Assembly (NCBI GenBank): GCA_036172665.1
Contig: CM069872.1
Coordinates: 20,997,001 to 21,061,000 of the forward strand
Origin: Prosopocoilus inquinatus
Lineage: Eukaryota > Arthropoda > Insecta > Coleoptera > Lucanidae
Direction of reading: 5' to 3'
Length of the DNA stretch: 64,000 nt
Positions within the stretch are counted from its first letter, which is position 1. Every line of letters begins with the position of its first letter. Shown here in pieces: positions 9,885-21,373 of the stretch. Both the position numbers and the translations under genes were made by a program. The notes below the pieces were generated by a model. The model worked only from the letters and a program-made list of their open reading frames with translations. It had not been told where the DNA came from and did not search any database.

Positions 9885-11905
9885 CTGAAGAGAAAGCCAA
9901 TCGGATTTACAAGTTTCTGTGTTTAGTTAAACATAACGCATTACATACGTAAGTTAAGATATACACTTACTATCTAACCTTACTTTATTTTCAGTCTAAT
10001 AAGTGATTATTTTTAATCTTTTTTTTAGAAATTCGAATTTCAGATTGATCGATTAAGTTAATTACGACAACTAATATTATATTTACAGAATTAAATGAAC
10101 GGTTCGTATTATGTTACAATGTGACAGGTTTTATAATAAAGTTATAATTTTAGATCCGTAGCAGCTTGGTGTCACAATACCTGTGGTGCACAAGACAAAC
10201 ATCCCAGTTCTGTTAAGAAAGAATCTCAGATGAACCTCGGATAATACCAGACAAGATGATCCTTACAGCTCCTGCATTTCACGAAAGCCACTTCTTGATA
10301 CAGCAAGACAGGTAATGATCGACTGAGATGGACTTCAGCAACGATACAAGCTCTGATCTAAGGAAATGGGCTTCAGCAGCAGCTAGACAGGTTTCGGTTA
10401 CGGGAATTGGACTTCAGCAGTGACGAGATAAGTTTTAGTTGGCATAAATTCCTTATGTGCCAAACAAGATAAGCACAACTGCACATAAAGAAAAGTCGAA
10501 GAATGTGAACAGATTTTTAAATGTTCTTACGTGAAAGTGGTTGATATCACCTACCCATCTGCTCAGTTCTACGGCCAGGACCATAACATCTGAATAATAG
10601 TTTATGAAAAAACTTTTTCAACCCAGGTAAACAATTTTCCCCTAACACACTGTCATTACTTTTTATTCATGCAAAGAAGGTCAAAAGAAAGCAGATTAAT
10701 GAAAGGTAAAGTTAGAAATGAATTTGGAACTTGGGGGCAATTAAATAAGAAATGAAATTTTCTTTAGTTTCGTTTAAGAAAAAATGGCTTTAATATACAT
10801 TTTTTGATATTGGATATAAGCATGCCAAAATACAATTGTCAGAGTCAGTGTCAGATTGACAGAAATAAATTAGATTTATTTACGAATGTCGTACATATTA
10901 ATAAAAGGAAGCAATTGGAAATTAACACATTAAATTGACTTGAGATATAATTAGAAGGAATTTGAAACTTGACGGTTAGCGGAAAGGGCGCCACCCAGCA
11001 GTGGTTACGTAACTTGATAGTGCAGAGAGAGAGTTCCAACACCCTAGAACTCGTCTTCGAGCACCAAAGTCCCACCTCTTAAAAATATGAAGCCCGCGCA
11101 ACGAAGTTCCCCAACAGAAAGATAACAAAAATCACCTCGGTCGTAAATCATACTTTAATTAATGTAAACGCAAGTTCGCGTAAATCGCATAGATCAAAAT
11201 TGTATGTGACTACGCCCAAATACGGGGCGATCAACGGCCATGCCTTAAATAAGTTCATCTATAGGGTCCAACTCGTGGACAGAAAAAGCGCCGTTACGGG
11301 AGTACTCACGCGTCAGCTTACATCAAAGCATTAAAACGGTTCGCTTCAACTCTAATCGAAAGTACATAAAAACATTGAAATCAAATTGAACGAAAAATTA
11401 CAGCAATAATCAGAGCTCTGAAGCAGCCTCTCAAGCGTGAAGGCAAAAAAACAAAATCTTTTACTTTAATATAAAGTTCACAAACAAAAGAAATTTACGA
11501 CAAGATTTAATGCTCTGAAGGAGCCCCTCAAACTAACAACAGAATTTTAACGTTGACTCCGAGCAACACACAAACAAAGAAGAAACAGTATACACGACCA
11601 AGAGAGGCCGAGGTACATAAAACAAGCAGCAGTGCGCCAACTAAGGCACAGGGGGAGAGGAAATTTCTGTACACGGCGGTGACATGTCAAAAGAAAAACG
11701 ATGCGGCGTCACTCCTCAACGATAATAACGAGGTACGGAGGCGAACAAAAATATAATAAAATAAGTCGACCTTAGTATTGCCTCTGTCTCGGCGTCGACG
11801 ATTCAGCGTCTGTCCTGCCTAGGACGATTGGGCGATGGCTGCTCTTTTCGACGGAGCCTAAGATGACGGCTGCCGGCTCGTCTCGTTGTAGCAACACGTA
11901 CGTCG
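9885..11905. other. 2-kb stretch without a recognised gene
   Basis: Contains imperfect direct repeats of about 40 bp around 10330-10440 (GACTTCAGCA-type cores repeated three times). It also contains two near copies of GCTCTGAAGCAGCCTCTCAA (11413 and 11511). A 67-codon basic frame at 11553-11756 and a minus frame at 10851-11075 match nothing I know. The GC-richer block 11080-11900 could be an LTR or 5' leader of a retroelement. I cannot assign it. Confidence 0.4.
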
Positions 11906-13668
11906 ATGGAACGCCGATATTATGAAGGGATTTGTTTAAATTTAGGAAAATCCAAAAATAAAGACGTCCCTGATCATCTAGCTAACATAAATGTCATTAA
12001 CGTATTCTTTATTAACAGTGTACAGAATCTTATTAATAATGGTCCTGCTATTGATACAAATGTATACTCTACAGTACTAAATAATAACGATTTTGAGTTC
12101 AAAGTGGTAAATGTCTGCGATGTTATACGTGTAATGAATGGGATTAAGTCCTTTGCAACCGGCTGCGATGAAATTAATATCATAATGCTTAAAATGTGTT
12201 GTCCTACTATATTGCCCTATTTAACTCATATTATCAATACGTGCATTAGCTGTAATGTTATACCCTCATGTTGGAAGCTTGCTTTTGTCAAACCGTTACC
12301 GAAAATTGGGCAGCCTGTTGAATTCAAAGATCTTCGACCCATAAGTATCCTACCGGTTATGTCAAAAATTTTTGAAAAATTAATTTATGGTCAGTTGAGC
12401 GATTACGTTTCAGAGAATAATATTCTCCCTTCAGTTCAGTCAGGTTTTAGAGTGGGTCATAGCTGCACTTCCGCGTTGATCCGGATTACTGACGATATTC
12501 TAACTGCTCGAGACAAAGGAGATGTTACTATTTTAACGTTGCTTGATTACAGTAAAGCATTTGATACTGTTGACCACAACATTCTGTTGTCTATTCTTAA
12601 GTTCATAGGTCTGGGTTCAAATTCACTCTCATTACTGAATAATTACATGCGAAACCGAAGTCAATCTGTTGTTATTAATAACGTAAAATCTGAAAGTATC
12701 CCGTTAATATGCGGTGTCCCTCAAGGTTCTGTTTTAGGACCCTTATTATTTTCCATTTATACGTCTAATTTTCTAAGCCACGTCCAGTTTTGCAAAGTGC
12801 ATATGTACGCAGATGACACCCAATTATATCATTCTTTTAGGATTCAAGATTTAAAGAATTCTATCTCTCAAATTAATTCCGACTTAAACACTATATACAA
12901 ACTGTCATCCCAACATCTTTTAAAAATTAATCCGGAAAAATCCGCAGTCCTGGTATTTAGTAACAAAACTGTAGATGCTAACTTAGTCAGCCAAATTAAT
13001 GTGAAGATTAATGGTATTAAGGTTCCTGTTGTCAATAAAGCAAAAAGTCTGGGTCTCGTATTAGATAACAGTTTTCGATACAAAATAATCAAATAATGGG
13101 TTACATAAGAAATGCTTATATGCAATTAAAAAAGCTCTACTCGTTAAGATCATATTTATCGGCTGAAATGAAAAAGCACTTATGTGAAACATACGTACTC
13201 TCACAATTTAATTTTTGTGTACCAATTTACCATCCATCAATAGATAAGTTCACTGCTAAACGCATACAAAAGATTCAAAACGCCTGCTTAAGATATGTGT
13301 ACGGTATTCGTAAATACGACAGGATTTCATTTAAATTAAAACACATTGGCTGACTTTCAATGGAGAACCGCAAGGAACTGCAGACACTGTACATGTATCA
13401 CAAAATTTTAAAAACCAGTAAACCTACTTACTTATATGATAAAATAAAATTTAGATATGATGTTCATAACTTGTCAACAAGACGTAATACATTTATTTCT
13501 CTTCAAAAACACAGGACCACTCTTTTTCAGCGGTCATTCTCTTATCACATCTATAAATCTTATAATATACTTCATAGATATAGACACATACCAAGTAAAA
13601 TGTTTAGAAACACATATTTCAATGAACTTTTTGCAACGCAATGCATTCACATTGACGCCAAATATTGA
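11906..13668 (+). pseudogene. Non-LTR reverse transcriptase, C-terminal half of ORF2
   Basis: The frame 11906-13096 holds RT motifs in order: SCWKLAFVKPLPK, FKDLRPISILPVMSKIFEK, SGFRVGHSCTSAL, LLDYSKAFDTVDH (first Asp), GVPQGSVLGPLLF and YADDTQLY (catalytic DD). Two downstream frames (13096-13353 and 13360-13668) continue the post-RT thumb and C-terminal region, with LRYVYGIRKYDRISFKLK and a final helical segment. An in-frame TAA at 13094 and a TGA near 13351 break the protein. The endonuclease is missing. Dead copy. Confidence 0.85.
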
Positions 13669-14028
13669 CTCTTAGGATTAGTTTGCAACACTTACTTATA
13701 TATTACATATTTTTATATTTTTCTATTCGAGTAGTTTCACAAATTTCATTTGCCCTATTTCACAAATTTCGGACGGCATAGTGGACAAAAGGCACTCATA
13801 GTAAACTTTAGTTAGTCATTAAATTAGGTTTAAGCAATTAGATTTTTATGTTTTATCCTTATTTTTCAAGGTTAGATTTAAAAGCAGAGGCATTAACGCC
13901 ATCTGAATCTCACCTTGTGATTCGGTTATGTATGTATTTAGTTAAGTTGTTTCTATTTTTGTTTCTTCATGTTGTATTGCATAGTAACCAAATAAAGCCA
14001 ATATTATTATTATTATTATTATTATTTG
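11906..14028 (+). mobile_element. 5'-truncated non-LTR retrotransposon (Jockey/CR1-group) with (ATT)n tail
   Basis: The reverse-transcriptase frame and its C-terminal domain are followed by about 330 bp of 3' UTR, an AATAAA at 13992 and a microsatellite tail of ATT units at 14002-14028. A simple-repeat tail is a hallmark of several non-LTR clades. The copy starts in the linker between endonuclease and RT, so the 5' half is missing, as usual after incomplete reverse transcription. No clear target duplication was found. Confidence 0.8.
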
Positions 14029-14079
14029 TCAGGTCACGTGTGTAGCGACTTAACGGCCTTGCCTCCGACTAGCACTATG

Positions 14080-14643
14080 ATAACGGAGAACAAAAAGGGA
14101 ACAATTAATAAAAGAATGACCACAAGGTCGTCAAAAAAAAACTCACCCTACGTAACGTAGGTGCTGAAGAGTTGCCAAATATCGCGCCTAAATCCGCAAA
14201 ATGCGATCCCCGCTTGTCACTCGGGGAGAATATAACGACGGTGATAGAAAACCACAAAAATATGGGGCAAAATTCGGACAATCCACACTAAAATTTACAA
14301 ACCGGCTGCACACGCCATGGGCGATAATTCAACTGTACTCGACGCATCTCCGCTTCCGTTCATAACGGAGAACAAAAAGGGAACAATTAACAAAAGAATG
14401 ACTAGAAGGTCGTAAAAAAAAAACTCACCCTACGCAACGTAGGTGTTGAAGAATTGCCAAATATCGCCGCCCGATCCGCAGAATGTGATCTCCGCTTGAC
14501 ACTCAGGGAGAATATAACGACCTTGAAAGAAATCCACAAAAATGTGGGGCAAAATTCAGACCATCCACACTCACATTTCCAAACCGGCTGCACACGCCGT
14601 GGGCGATAATTCAACTATACTAAACGTGACCCCGCTTCCGTTC
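14080..14643. repeat. Two tandem copies of a 282-bp unit
   Basis: Copy 1 (14080-14361) and copy 2 (14362-14643) both begin ATAACGGAGAACAAAAAGGG and end near CGCTTCCGTTC, with scattered differences. Each contains a palindrome in its first third. In copy 1 it is perfect (CCTACGT-A-ACGTAGG), in copy 2 CCTACGCAACGTAGG. The unit has no coding signal. Tandem promoter or UTR subrepeats of a retroelement, or a young satellite seed, are both possible. Confidence 0.85.
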
Positions 14644-14904
14644 ACTCCCACACTGATCGCAACACGATCAAATAGCCGTTACAACATGGGACAATAGGCG
14701 ACATCTAAACGTCGACGACATAAGAACGCGTGGGAAGAGAAAGGAAACCAACACCAAACTGATCACAGGAATCTGAGCGTAACACGTGGTTATCACATCA
14801 TAATTGATAAGGACAAAATGTTGATTTGTGGGCCAAACTTTACATATGTATGTAATTACGTAAAAGGAACATTAGTTATATACAGCATATTGTTTATTAA
14901 CTTC

Positions 14905-15010
14905 TAAGGAGGATGACCCTTCAACTTACACCACAGAAGCAGTGAAAAATGAGAAGTGGCAGAAGGCTAAGAAAGGAGAATTAGACGCGCTTGAAAAATT
15001 GGAAACATGA
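14905..15010 (+). pseudogene. Copia (Ty1-type) reverse transcriptase start, short fragment
   Basis: About 30 codons reading DDPSTYTTEAV and WQKAKKGELDALEK match the conserved opening of Copia RVT_2 domains ('DP.TY.EA...W..AM..E...L..N'). It stops abruptly at about 15010 where a different retroelement's sequence begins. Too short to say more. Confidence 0.55.
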
Positions 15011-15013
15011 AGC

Positions 15014-15505
15014 TACCAGCACCTTGCGAAATCCTAATAGGAAGAATGCTCAGTTCCAACCTTTCGTAACAGAAAAAGTTCTGAAACTCAAATATGACAC
15101 GAGTAAAATTAGAAAGAATCAAATCAGAAGAAATGTTATGACCAAAGAAACAAAACCTTACCGAAAATACCAGTTGGACAACCACTAACGTTGGAGAAGA
15201 GCATGAGAGAGTGGATACCTGCAAAAATAACAAAACAAGATGAAACACTAAAGACTCATACTGGGTGAAAACGGAAACCGGAAAAGAACGCAGATGTTTT
15301 CTGAGACCCTACCATACCCTGGATGAATCCAAAGCTACTACCGAAGAACAACCAGAGAGTGTACACGAGGAAACCGTCATTGAAGCTGAAATTGAAGTGT
15401 TAAACCCCGAACCTACAAAAGCCGAACCGCCAAGTTCATCAACAATGGAAAGTCCTGAACTAAACAGCTTTGAGGAAAAACATCTACAAAAGGAATAATT
15501 ATAAA
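15014..15505 (+). pseudogene. Gypsy pol C-terminus (post-integrase region), fragment
   Basis: Reading across two frames gives APCEILIGRMLSSNL (the 'P.E.L.GR.LR..LP' motif just after the integrase core). It continues with a basic helix, EWIPAKITKQ, and VKTETGKERRCFLRPYH, the SH3-like integrase tail of Gypsy elements. A Glu/Pro/Ser-rich tail of about 55 residues ends at 15498. The join to Copia sequence at about 15010 is an abrupt chimera. Stops in mid-region make it non-functional. Confidence 0.65.
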
Positions 15506-16342
15506 ACCTCATATCAAATTAAACGGCTACACTTATTAGTTTCAATCTTAGGTAAAGTGACTGATTTGTATGAATATTTACTTAAAGGAGGGCGTATAAT
15601 AAGGTTGGCTATTCTCATTTAATTGAAAAACATACTTATTGTGATCACTTGGTTTCTTTTAACAACTTCAGGATGGAAATTAATTTTTGCAGTAACCCAT
15701 CCCATGCTTTGACGTATATGATAGTACCATCAAAGAAATTAAATGCAGCATACGGTTAGGACTATTTTCATTAACTTTGCGAAGCAAAAGCATTAGTTAA
15801 TCCAAGGTTACTGAGTGCCGCTGAGTTACTCTGAGTTTTGCGGTTACACACCTATGTATTTTTCAATGCACCAATTCCAATAAAGCAAGGCTGTTTATTT
15901 TTATTAGTGTAAGTTACACAGGCGTTTATTAGTAAATCTACACCTGTATAGCCGTTTGTGTGCTCAAACAGTCGTTCGCACACTTTGAAAACGCACCCAC
16001 CACGCTATTTTGTTGATGTTGTTAGGTTATGTTCACTGTTCCACTTTGCTGCACTACCTCGGCGCTTGGTGCGTGCGTAGCTTGAATGCTTAACTTAAGC
16101 AGTTTGTGAACTTTTCGAACGCTACTTTCCTTGCTCAAACATAATTAAGGCCGTGTTCGGTTTTTACGTAGCGGAGCAGAGCAAAGTTTTTCGGATTTGT
16201 TGTCACGTGACGTCAGATTGCTCGTATTGCTCGCTAATTACCGAACGAACAGACAGAAAGTTAACCTAAATCATAAAACGTGTTTATAGCTAACTTTATT
16301 TGTTGAAACTGAATGTTAGAATTTTACAAAATATAGTGCATT
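15506..16342. other. Non-coding stretch left of Harbinger-2
   Basis: Holds a MITE-derived repeat (15801-15855). GGCCGTGTTCGG at about 16150 may be the left terminus of the Harbinger-2 element, but no matching right end was found. No reading frame is supported. Confidence 0.35.
15801..15855. repeat. Partial copy of the MITE at 56001-56295
   Basis: The sequence from TCCAAGGTTACTGAG to ACACACCTAT is the reverse complement of 56002-56063, with a 7-base gap and a few differences. Only one end of the MITE is preserved here. Confidence 0.7.
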
Positions 16343-16802
16343 GTGGATATGAAATGTTTTTTTAATGATGATAATGATGACTATGAACGTCTTGAAAAAT
16401 TAGAAAAAACAAAAAATTTTGTAGAAGTAATAGTACCTAATTTTGCCGATCATCAATTTAAACATTTCAGAATGAATTCTACCACTTTCGAGGATTTTTT
16501 AAGAAAATTACACGCGGTTACTCCCTGTGGTAAAACAGTAGGACATCCTAAATTGTTATTAGAAAAACAGGCATTGATTTCCATATGGTATTTGGCAAAT
16601 CTACAAACTTTTCGGTAGGTTTTATTATTCTGTCTGTATTAAGTATTGAAATACTACATTTGTAGATCTGTTGCCGATAGGTTTGGAATAAGCAAATCTA
16701 AAGCGTGGGATGTGTTATCAAGAATGGGAAAACTTATCCTTGAAGTGAACAGAGTTCTTGAAATCATAAGTTGCAATACTTTTAATAAAGTTTAATAAAT
16801 TA

Positions 16803-18096
16803 CGAGGGTTGATCAATAACTACCCGTGTTAGGAATGAAGACGCAAGTTTTTCACAATATTTTTATTTTTTATTTTTCAACGTAATCTCCTTTTAGTTCA
16901 ACACACTTTTCCCAACGTTTCTGCCATTTCTTTAACCCCTCCAAAAAATACAATTTCTCAAACTCTTCAAAATACGCTTCTGTCTCGGCGATAACCTCCT
17001 CTCTTGAGCTGAACCTTTTCCCCCCGAGCCATGTTTTCATGTTGGGGAACAGAAAGAAGTCGCAAGGAGCCAGGTCGGGCGAGTAGGGTGGGTGCGGTAA
17101 CAATTCGTAACGCAGTTGGTGCAATTTGGCCGCGACAATTCCGGATGAATGTGCTGGTGCATTATCATGGTGAAAGAGCACCTTTTTCTTAGCCAAATGG
17201 GGCCGTGTCTCCTTCAATTTGTTATCGAATCGGTCCAATAATTCACTGTAGTACTGCCCCGTGATCGTTCTTCCTTTCTCCAGAAAGTCCATGAGGATTA
17301 CTCCTATCGAATCCCAAGAAATCGTGGCCATGACCTTTCCGGCTGATGGGACCGACTTTGCCTTCTTCGGGGCAGATTCACCAGGAAAAATCCATTGTTT
17401 TGATTGTCGCTTGGTCTCTGGCGTATAATAATGTATCCAGGTTTCATTAACGGTGACGACTCGACGCAAAAACTCCTGCGAATTTCGCTTAAAGAGGTCC
17501 AAACACTGCTTCGACATTGACAGCCGTATCCGCTTGTTGTCCACCGTCAGCAATCGCTGCACCCATCGGGCCGACACCTTTTTCACAGTTAGCTTATCAT
17601 GTAAGATATTGATTGCCGTTCCGTACGACACCCCTACGGCCTCTGCTACTTCGCGCACTTTAGTTCGGCGATCAGCAAGAATCATATCGTGGACCTTTTC
17701 AACAATTTCTTCGGTAACCACGTCTGCCGGGCGACCTGGCCGCTTCTCATCAAAAACAGACGTAGGACCACGTTTAAATGCGTTAAACCAATATCTCACG
17801 GTTGTCATAGATGGTGAAGGGTCCCCATAGATACATGCATCCAACTTCACTTTTATTTCTTCGCATGTTTTTCCATCCAAAAATAAAAAGCGAATAACGA
17901 TATTGCTCTTTTTCCATTTTATCGCGAAACACGAAACACGTTTGATAAAACTGGCTGCCAAATGGAAACTAACCTATAAATCAGTCTGAAATTTAGTATG
18001 GCAACGTTTGACAGATGGCAGTATACGAAGGTAATGCCAACTTCCCTCAGCTGCGCCACCTGTCTTCAAACACGGGTACTTATTGATCGACCCTCG
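16803..18096. mobile_element. Full-length mariner element with TA target duplication
   Basis: The left end CGAGGGTTGATCAATAACTA (from 16803) and the right end on the other strand CGAGGGTCGATCAATAAGTA (from 18096) form TIRs of about 28 bp with 2 mismatches. TA flanks both ends (16801-16802 and 18097-18098). The 1294-bp length and a single minus-strand transposase are typical of mariner. It lies within what is probably an intron of the Harbinger-2 gene. Confidence 0.93.
16870..17917 (-). pseudogene. Mariner transposase (Asp-34-Asp type), inactive
   Basis: About 350 codons. The N-terminal paired helix-turn-helix domains include FNAFKRGPTSVFDEKRPGRP and KVREVAEAVGVSYGTA, followed by the WVQRLLT linker (WVPHxL family motif). 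Core: VTVNETWIHYY has Asn where the first catalytic Asp belongs, VLFHHDNAPAH has the second Asp and YSPDLAPCDFFLFP has the third. The likely native ATG is at 17915-17917, in another frame from most of the protein, so a small indel also lies in the first 15 codons. Both defects predict no activity. Confidence 0.92.
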
Positions 18097-18689
18097 TATG
18101 TTTCTGTTATTACAGGTGTATTAGGATGCATAGGTAGCAGCCTTATCAGAATCTTGCCCGAATCCCTATGTAAATATAAAAAATTTAATTCAATTTTACT
18201 ACAAGGTGTCTGCGATAATGAAAAACTTTTTATCGATGTATTTACTGGAGTACCAGGTTCATGTCATGATACTAGATTATTTCAAATTTCAAATCTAAAT
18301 AAAAGAATCAATAACAATTCTCTAGAATTTCCAAACGTCATATTAGTCATATTATTGGAGACTTAGCTTATTCTTTAACAAAAAAAATCTTATAGTGGGC
18401 TTTAAAGACTATGGAAATTTAACAAATCGTCAAAGAAATTTTAATAATAAACTTTCTCAATTGAGAGTGAAAATTGAACAAACTTTTGCACTTTTAAAAG
18501 GAAGATTCGGAAGACTCAAATTTATAGAAATAGTCAGGCTGGATTTGATTTGTATGTTTGCCATTGATGGTATATGCAAGTATTAAAGTTATTTCACTTA
18601 TCATACAAAAAAAAACACAAAAATTCAATTTCTATATAAATAAATATAAACTAATAGTAAGTCATAATGCAAAACGAAACAAAAATAAA

Positions 18690-20183
18690 ACAATTCATTC
18701 TAAGATATCGCATCACTCAATATTTATATATCGCAACTATTTCTTCCGTATTCTAATGCTAGATTCTTGATTGTAAATATAAAATAGAATAATAATTAGT
18801 AATTTTATTTAAAATAAACAACAAACAGCAACAAGTTTACAAAAGAAAAGTTTACTCGAAAAAAAAACAAGACAAGAAACAGCTAATACCGAGTATTAGT
18901 ACCTCTGGCATTAATAACAGCTTGCATTCTTCTCGGTAAACTGTGAAATAAGTTTCTCACTGATTCCTGCGGAAAATTGTCCCATTCTTCAGTCAACGCC
19001 CTACCAAGTTCTGCAATTGAAACAGGAGCGACTTCTCTTTGTCTGATTCACCTGCCAATCACATCCCATACATACTCGATGATGTCAAGATCTGGACTAC
19101 AAGCTGGCCAGTCCATAACTTGAATTCCGGTATCACGAAGATACTGGAGCGAAACCCTAGCTACGTGGGGCGTGACATTTTCTTGCATAAATACAAAGTT
19201 ATCCCCAATAAATGGGGCAAAGGGCATTACATGTGGTTCTAAAATGTCAACCACATATCTGTTCGCTGTTATTGAACCCCTATCCACCACCACTAATTTC
19301 ATATGCGCGTTCAAAGAAATTCGACCCCATACCATTATTGAACCATTTCCAAAACTTGTAGTTGGAAGAATGTTTCCTGGAGCGTATCATTCTCTCACAC
19401 GACACCACACATTAATACGTCCATCAGACGATATTGGGCAAAATCTCGATTCGTCTCTGAAAAGCACGTTGCTCTAGTCGTTGGTAGACCAATTAATGTG
19501 TTCACGGGCAAACCTTAACCTGGACACTCGGTGTGTTCTGGTTAACCGGGGTCCAGTAGCAGGCTTCCTAGGCCTCAATTCCACTTCCGTCAAACGTCTT
19601 CTAAGGGTTTGATCACTTATTCTTATTCGTTGTATTTCAGAAAGCTGATTTTGAATATGTCTTGACGTCACAAAACGTTGACGAAGAGCACTCATTCGAA
19701 TAAATATATCGTCTTTTTCGGAAGTGACCCTCTTTCGGCCTTGTCCTCGTCAGCGTACATATTATCCGGTCTCTCTATATCTTCTGGCTGCTCTAGATAC
19801 GGAAGATAGCTGAATTCCACACACCTCAGCCGCATATCTCTGACTACGGCCTTCTTGGAGGAGAGTAACAATTCGAACAACTCTTTAGTGCTTAAATGTC
19901 TTTGTTGACGACGAGGATCCATTATTGACAAAAATTAAATGCACCTTACACAAAAATCATGGCAAATCAATCGATTAAAGACACAGGAATTAGCTTAAAT
20001 GGGCTTTGTTACTGATTATCTTATGCTTATATGCAAACCATCAACGCCTCCTAATTTTTTTTATATTTCAAACAATGAAGATTCAAGATTAAACATCGAT
20101 CTTATATGAAAAACAATGAAATCCGTTCTTTACAAAGATATTTCTATTTTGATGAGGTGATGCGATAATTTTGTTGAGCAGTG
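18690..20183. mobile_element. Tc1-like element
   Basis: The right end reads CACTGCTCAACAAAATTATC on the minus strand from 20183, next to TA (20184-20185). A degenerate counterpart with ATCGCATCAC lies near 18690-18722 on the left. It encloses a Tc1 transposase. Flanking sequence on the right is the tail of a Myb/SANT gene, so the element seems to have landed at a TA in it. The left boundary is approximate. Confidence 0.6.
18883..19922 (-). pseudogene. Tc1-like transposase, frameshifted
   Basis: Starts MDPRRQQRHLSTKELFELL at ATG 19920-19922 and ends GTNTRY-stop at 18883. Parts in order: N-terminal helix-turn-helix; HTH_Tnp_Tc3_2 (RQRFVTSRHIQNQLSEIQRI, then TLRRRL); DESRF (first Asp); FVFMQENVTPH, where the second catalytic Asp (usually QDN) is Glu; and CSPDLDIIEYVWD (third acidic residue kept). 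At least two frameshifts and an in-frame stop near 19475 break it. Inactive. Confidence 0.88.
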
Positions 20184-20644
20184 TATCTATCTTGTCTAGC
20201 CATTTTCTCTATGCCTTCTTTCAACGGCATTTTCTACAAATTTTCTTTTTTGACTACAATGAGTCTGAAAGCTCGACGAGGTGGCACCAGAAGAGGCAGA
20301 ATCATTATTAGTGTCGTCATCATTTTCTAAAGGCAAGCAATCGAAATATATACTAAGGCAGGTAAGAAATTCTACACCAACACATATCTGCCTCTTTGAT
20401 CTTGTCTTCTTAAACCACCAAAACTACTGCATGTTGTAACTGGGTTTTTACATTTTTATAAGTTTCCACCAATCCTTTCCACTTTGTATCACACTGTTGT
20501 GCAGTTACAGTAATTTTGATTACCTCAAAAAGTTTGTCAGAAATTTTTTTTCCACACTAACTTTTTAATAAATTTCTGGAATTCCTGATCAAATTCTTGA
20601 ACTGAATTGATTAATAAACTTGTGCTGTCATAATTCCATATTTT
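20184..20644 (-). pseudogene. Myb/SANT-like accessory gene of a Harbinger element, broken
   Basis: The minus strand encodes WNYDSTSLLINSVQEF, FIKKLVWKKISDKLFEV (one extra A shifts the frame after WKK) and TAQQCDTKWKGLVETYKN. The three-helix order matches Myb/SANT-like domains (Myb_DNA-bind_4 type). Downstream comes a Ser/Asp-rich linker and a basic RRHREKMARQD tail, cut by the Tc1 insertion at 20184. It may be the partner gene of Harbinger-2, with which it is convergent. Confidence 0.65.
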
Positions 20645-21081
20645 TGTTGTTTCTAAAAAGAAAACATTTAAATATGTAAGATATAATTAAGTTGTATCAA
20701 TTACCTAGAATGCAAACAGACAAATTTCAAATATTAGCTGTATTCTTTTGCCAACATCTTGAGATCGTGTTGCTTAATTACAATCAAGTAATCAAGATCC
20801 AAAATACAATTCGAAAGAACTGCTACATAAGCACATATAGAATGCTCAAACAAGTCACCTATAACGAAAGAGCACTACTGGTCCCATCAAACACCTCTAG
20901 ATCCAAATTTAATGTGCGAAAGAAAACAGTTAATTATTATTAAATGAAAATTATTAATCATGATTTCAAGTCAATAGCTTTTAAACAATAACGGATAGTA
21001 TTATAAAATTCACTATCGCTTGACGAAGCTATCAAGCATAGACTGCATTTTCCATTTTTTTTTAATAGTGTTCGTTATTAT
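20645..21081. other. No gene recognised
   Basis: AT-rich sequence up to the TTAA of the piggyBac element. An 83-codon plus frame (20692-20943) has no recognisable motif and is probably chance. Confidence 0.35.
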
Positions 21082-21373
21082 TTAACCCTCCAGTGGTGGC
21101 GCTTCTATATTTTACACGACTAGTGGCGTTGGGTCTACTAGACCCGAATTGAATTAATTATGTAAAAGTGAAATAAAAAGAAGAAATTACACAAGTGCGT
21201 ATCTACAGTAATTATATATAGTTCTAAGTTCACAACCGTCAATTATACGTAGATATAAATTTCCTTCTGTCAAAAAAAAAACTTTATTGAGAAATAAAAT
21301 TTTTCAAGAAAGAAAGTAACAAAACAATAGGAAATGTAACTAATTCGTGTTATTTAACATTTAGACCGTCGTT

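Larger units (their letters stand above)
16343..18587 (+). pseudogene. Harbinger-2 transposase, split by a mariner element
   Basis: Exon 1 (16343-16615) encodes an acidic start and FRMNSTTFEDFLRKLH...EKQALISIWYLAN. After a roughly 57-bp intron the frame gives VADRFGISKSKAWDVLSRMGK (helix-turn-helix). The mariner at 16803-18096 follows. After an acceptor TTATTACAG at 18115 the nuclease core resumes with GVLGCIGSSLIRI, FNSILLQGVCDNEKLFIDVF, GSCHDTRLF and, in another frame at 18395, RVKIEQTFALLKGRFGRL. The first catalytic Asp is replaced (GCIGSS where GCIDGS is usual), and frameshifts and stops follow 18360. A dead copy of a family different from Harbinger-1. Confidence 0.8.

Noticed and set aside
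10851..11075. 74-codon minus frame with a hydrophobic end
   Set aside because: No start context, no known motif, and not conserved with anything nearby; treated as chance.
14002..14028. (ATT)n run considered as an independent microsatellite
   Set aside because: It directly follows the 3' UTR of the non-LTR element and is best read as that element's tail.
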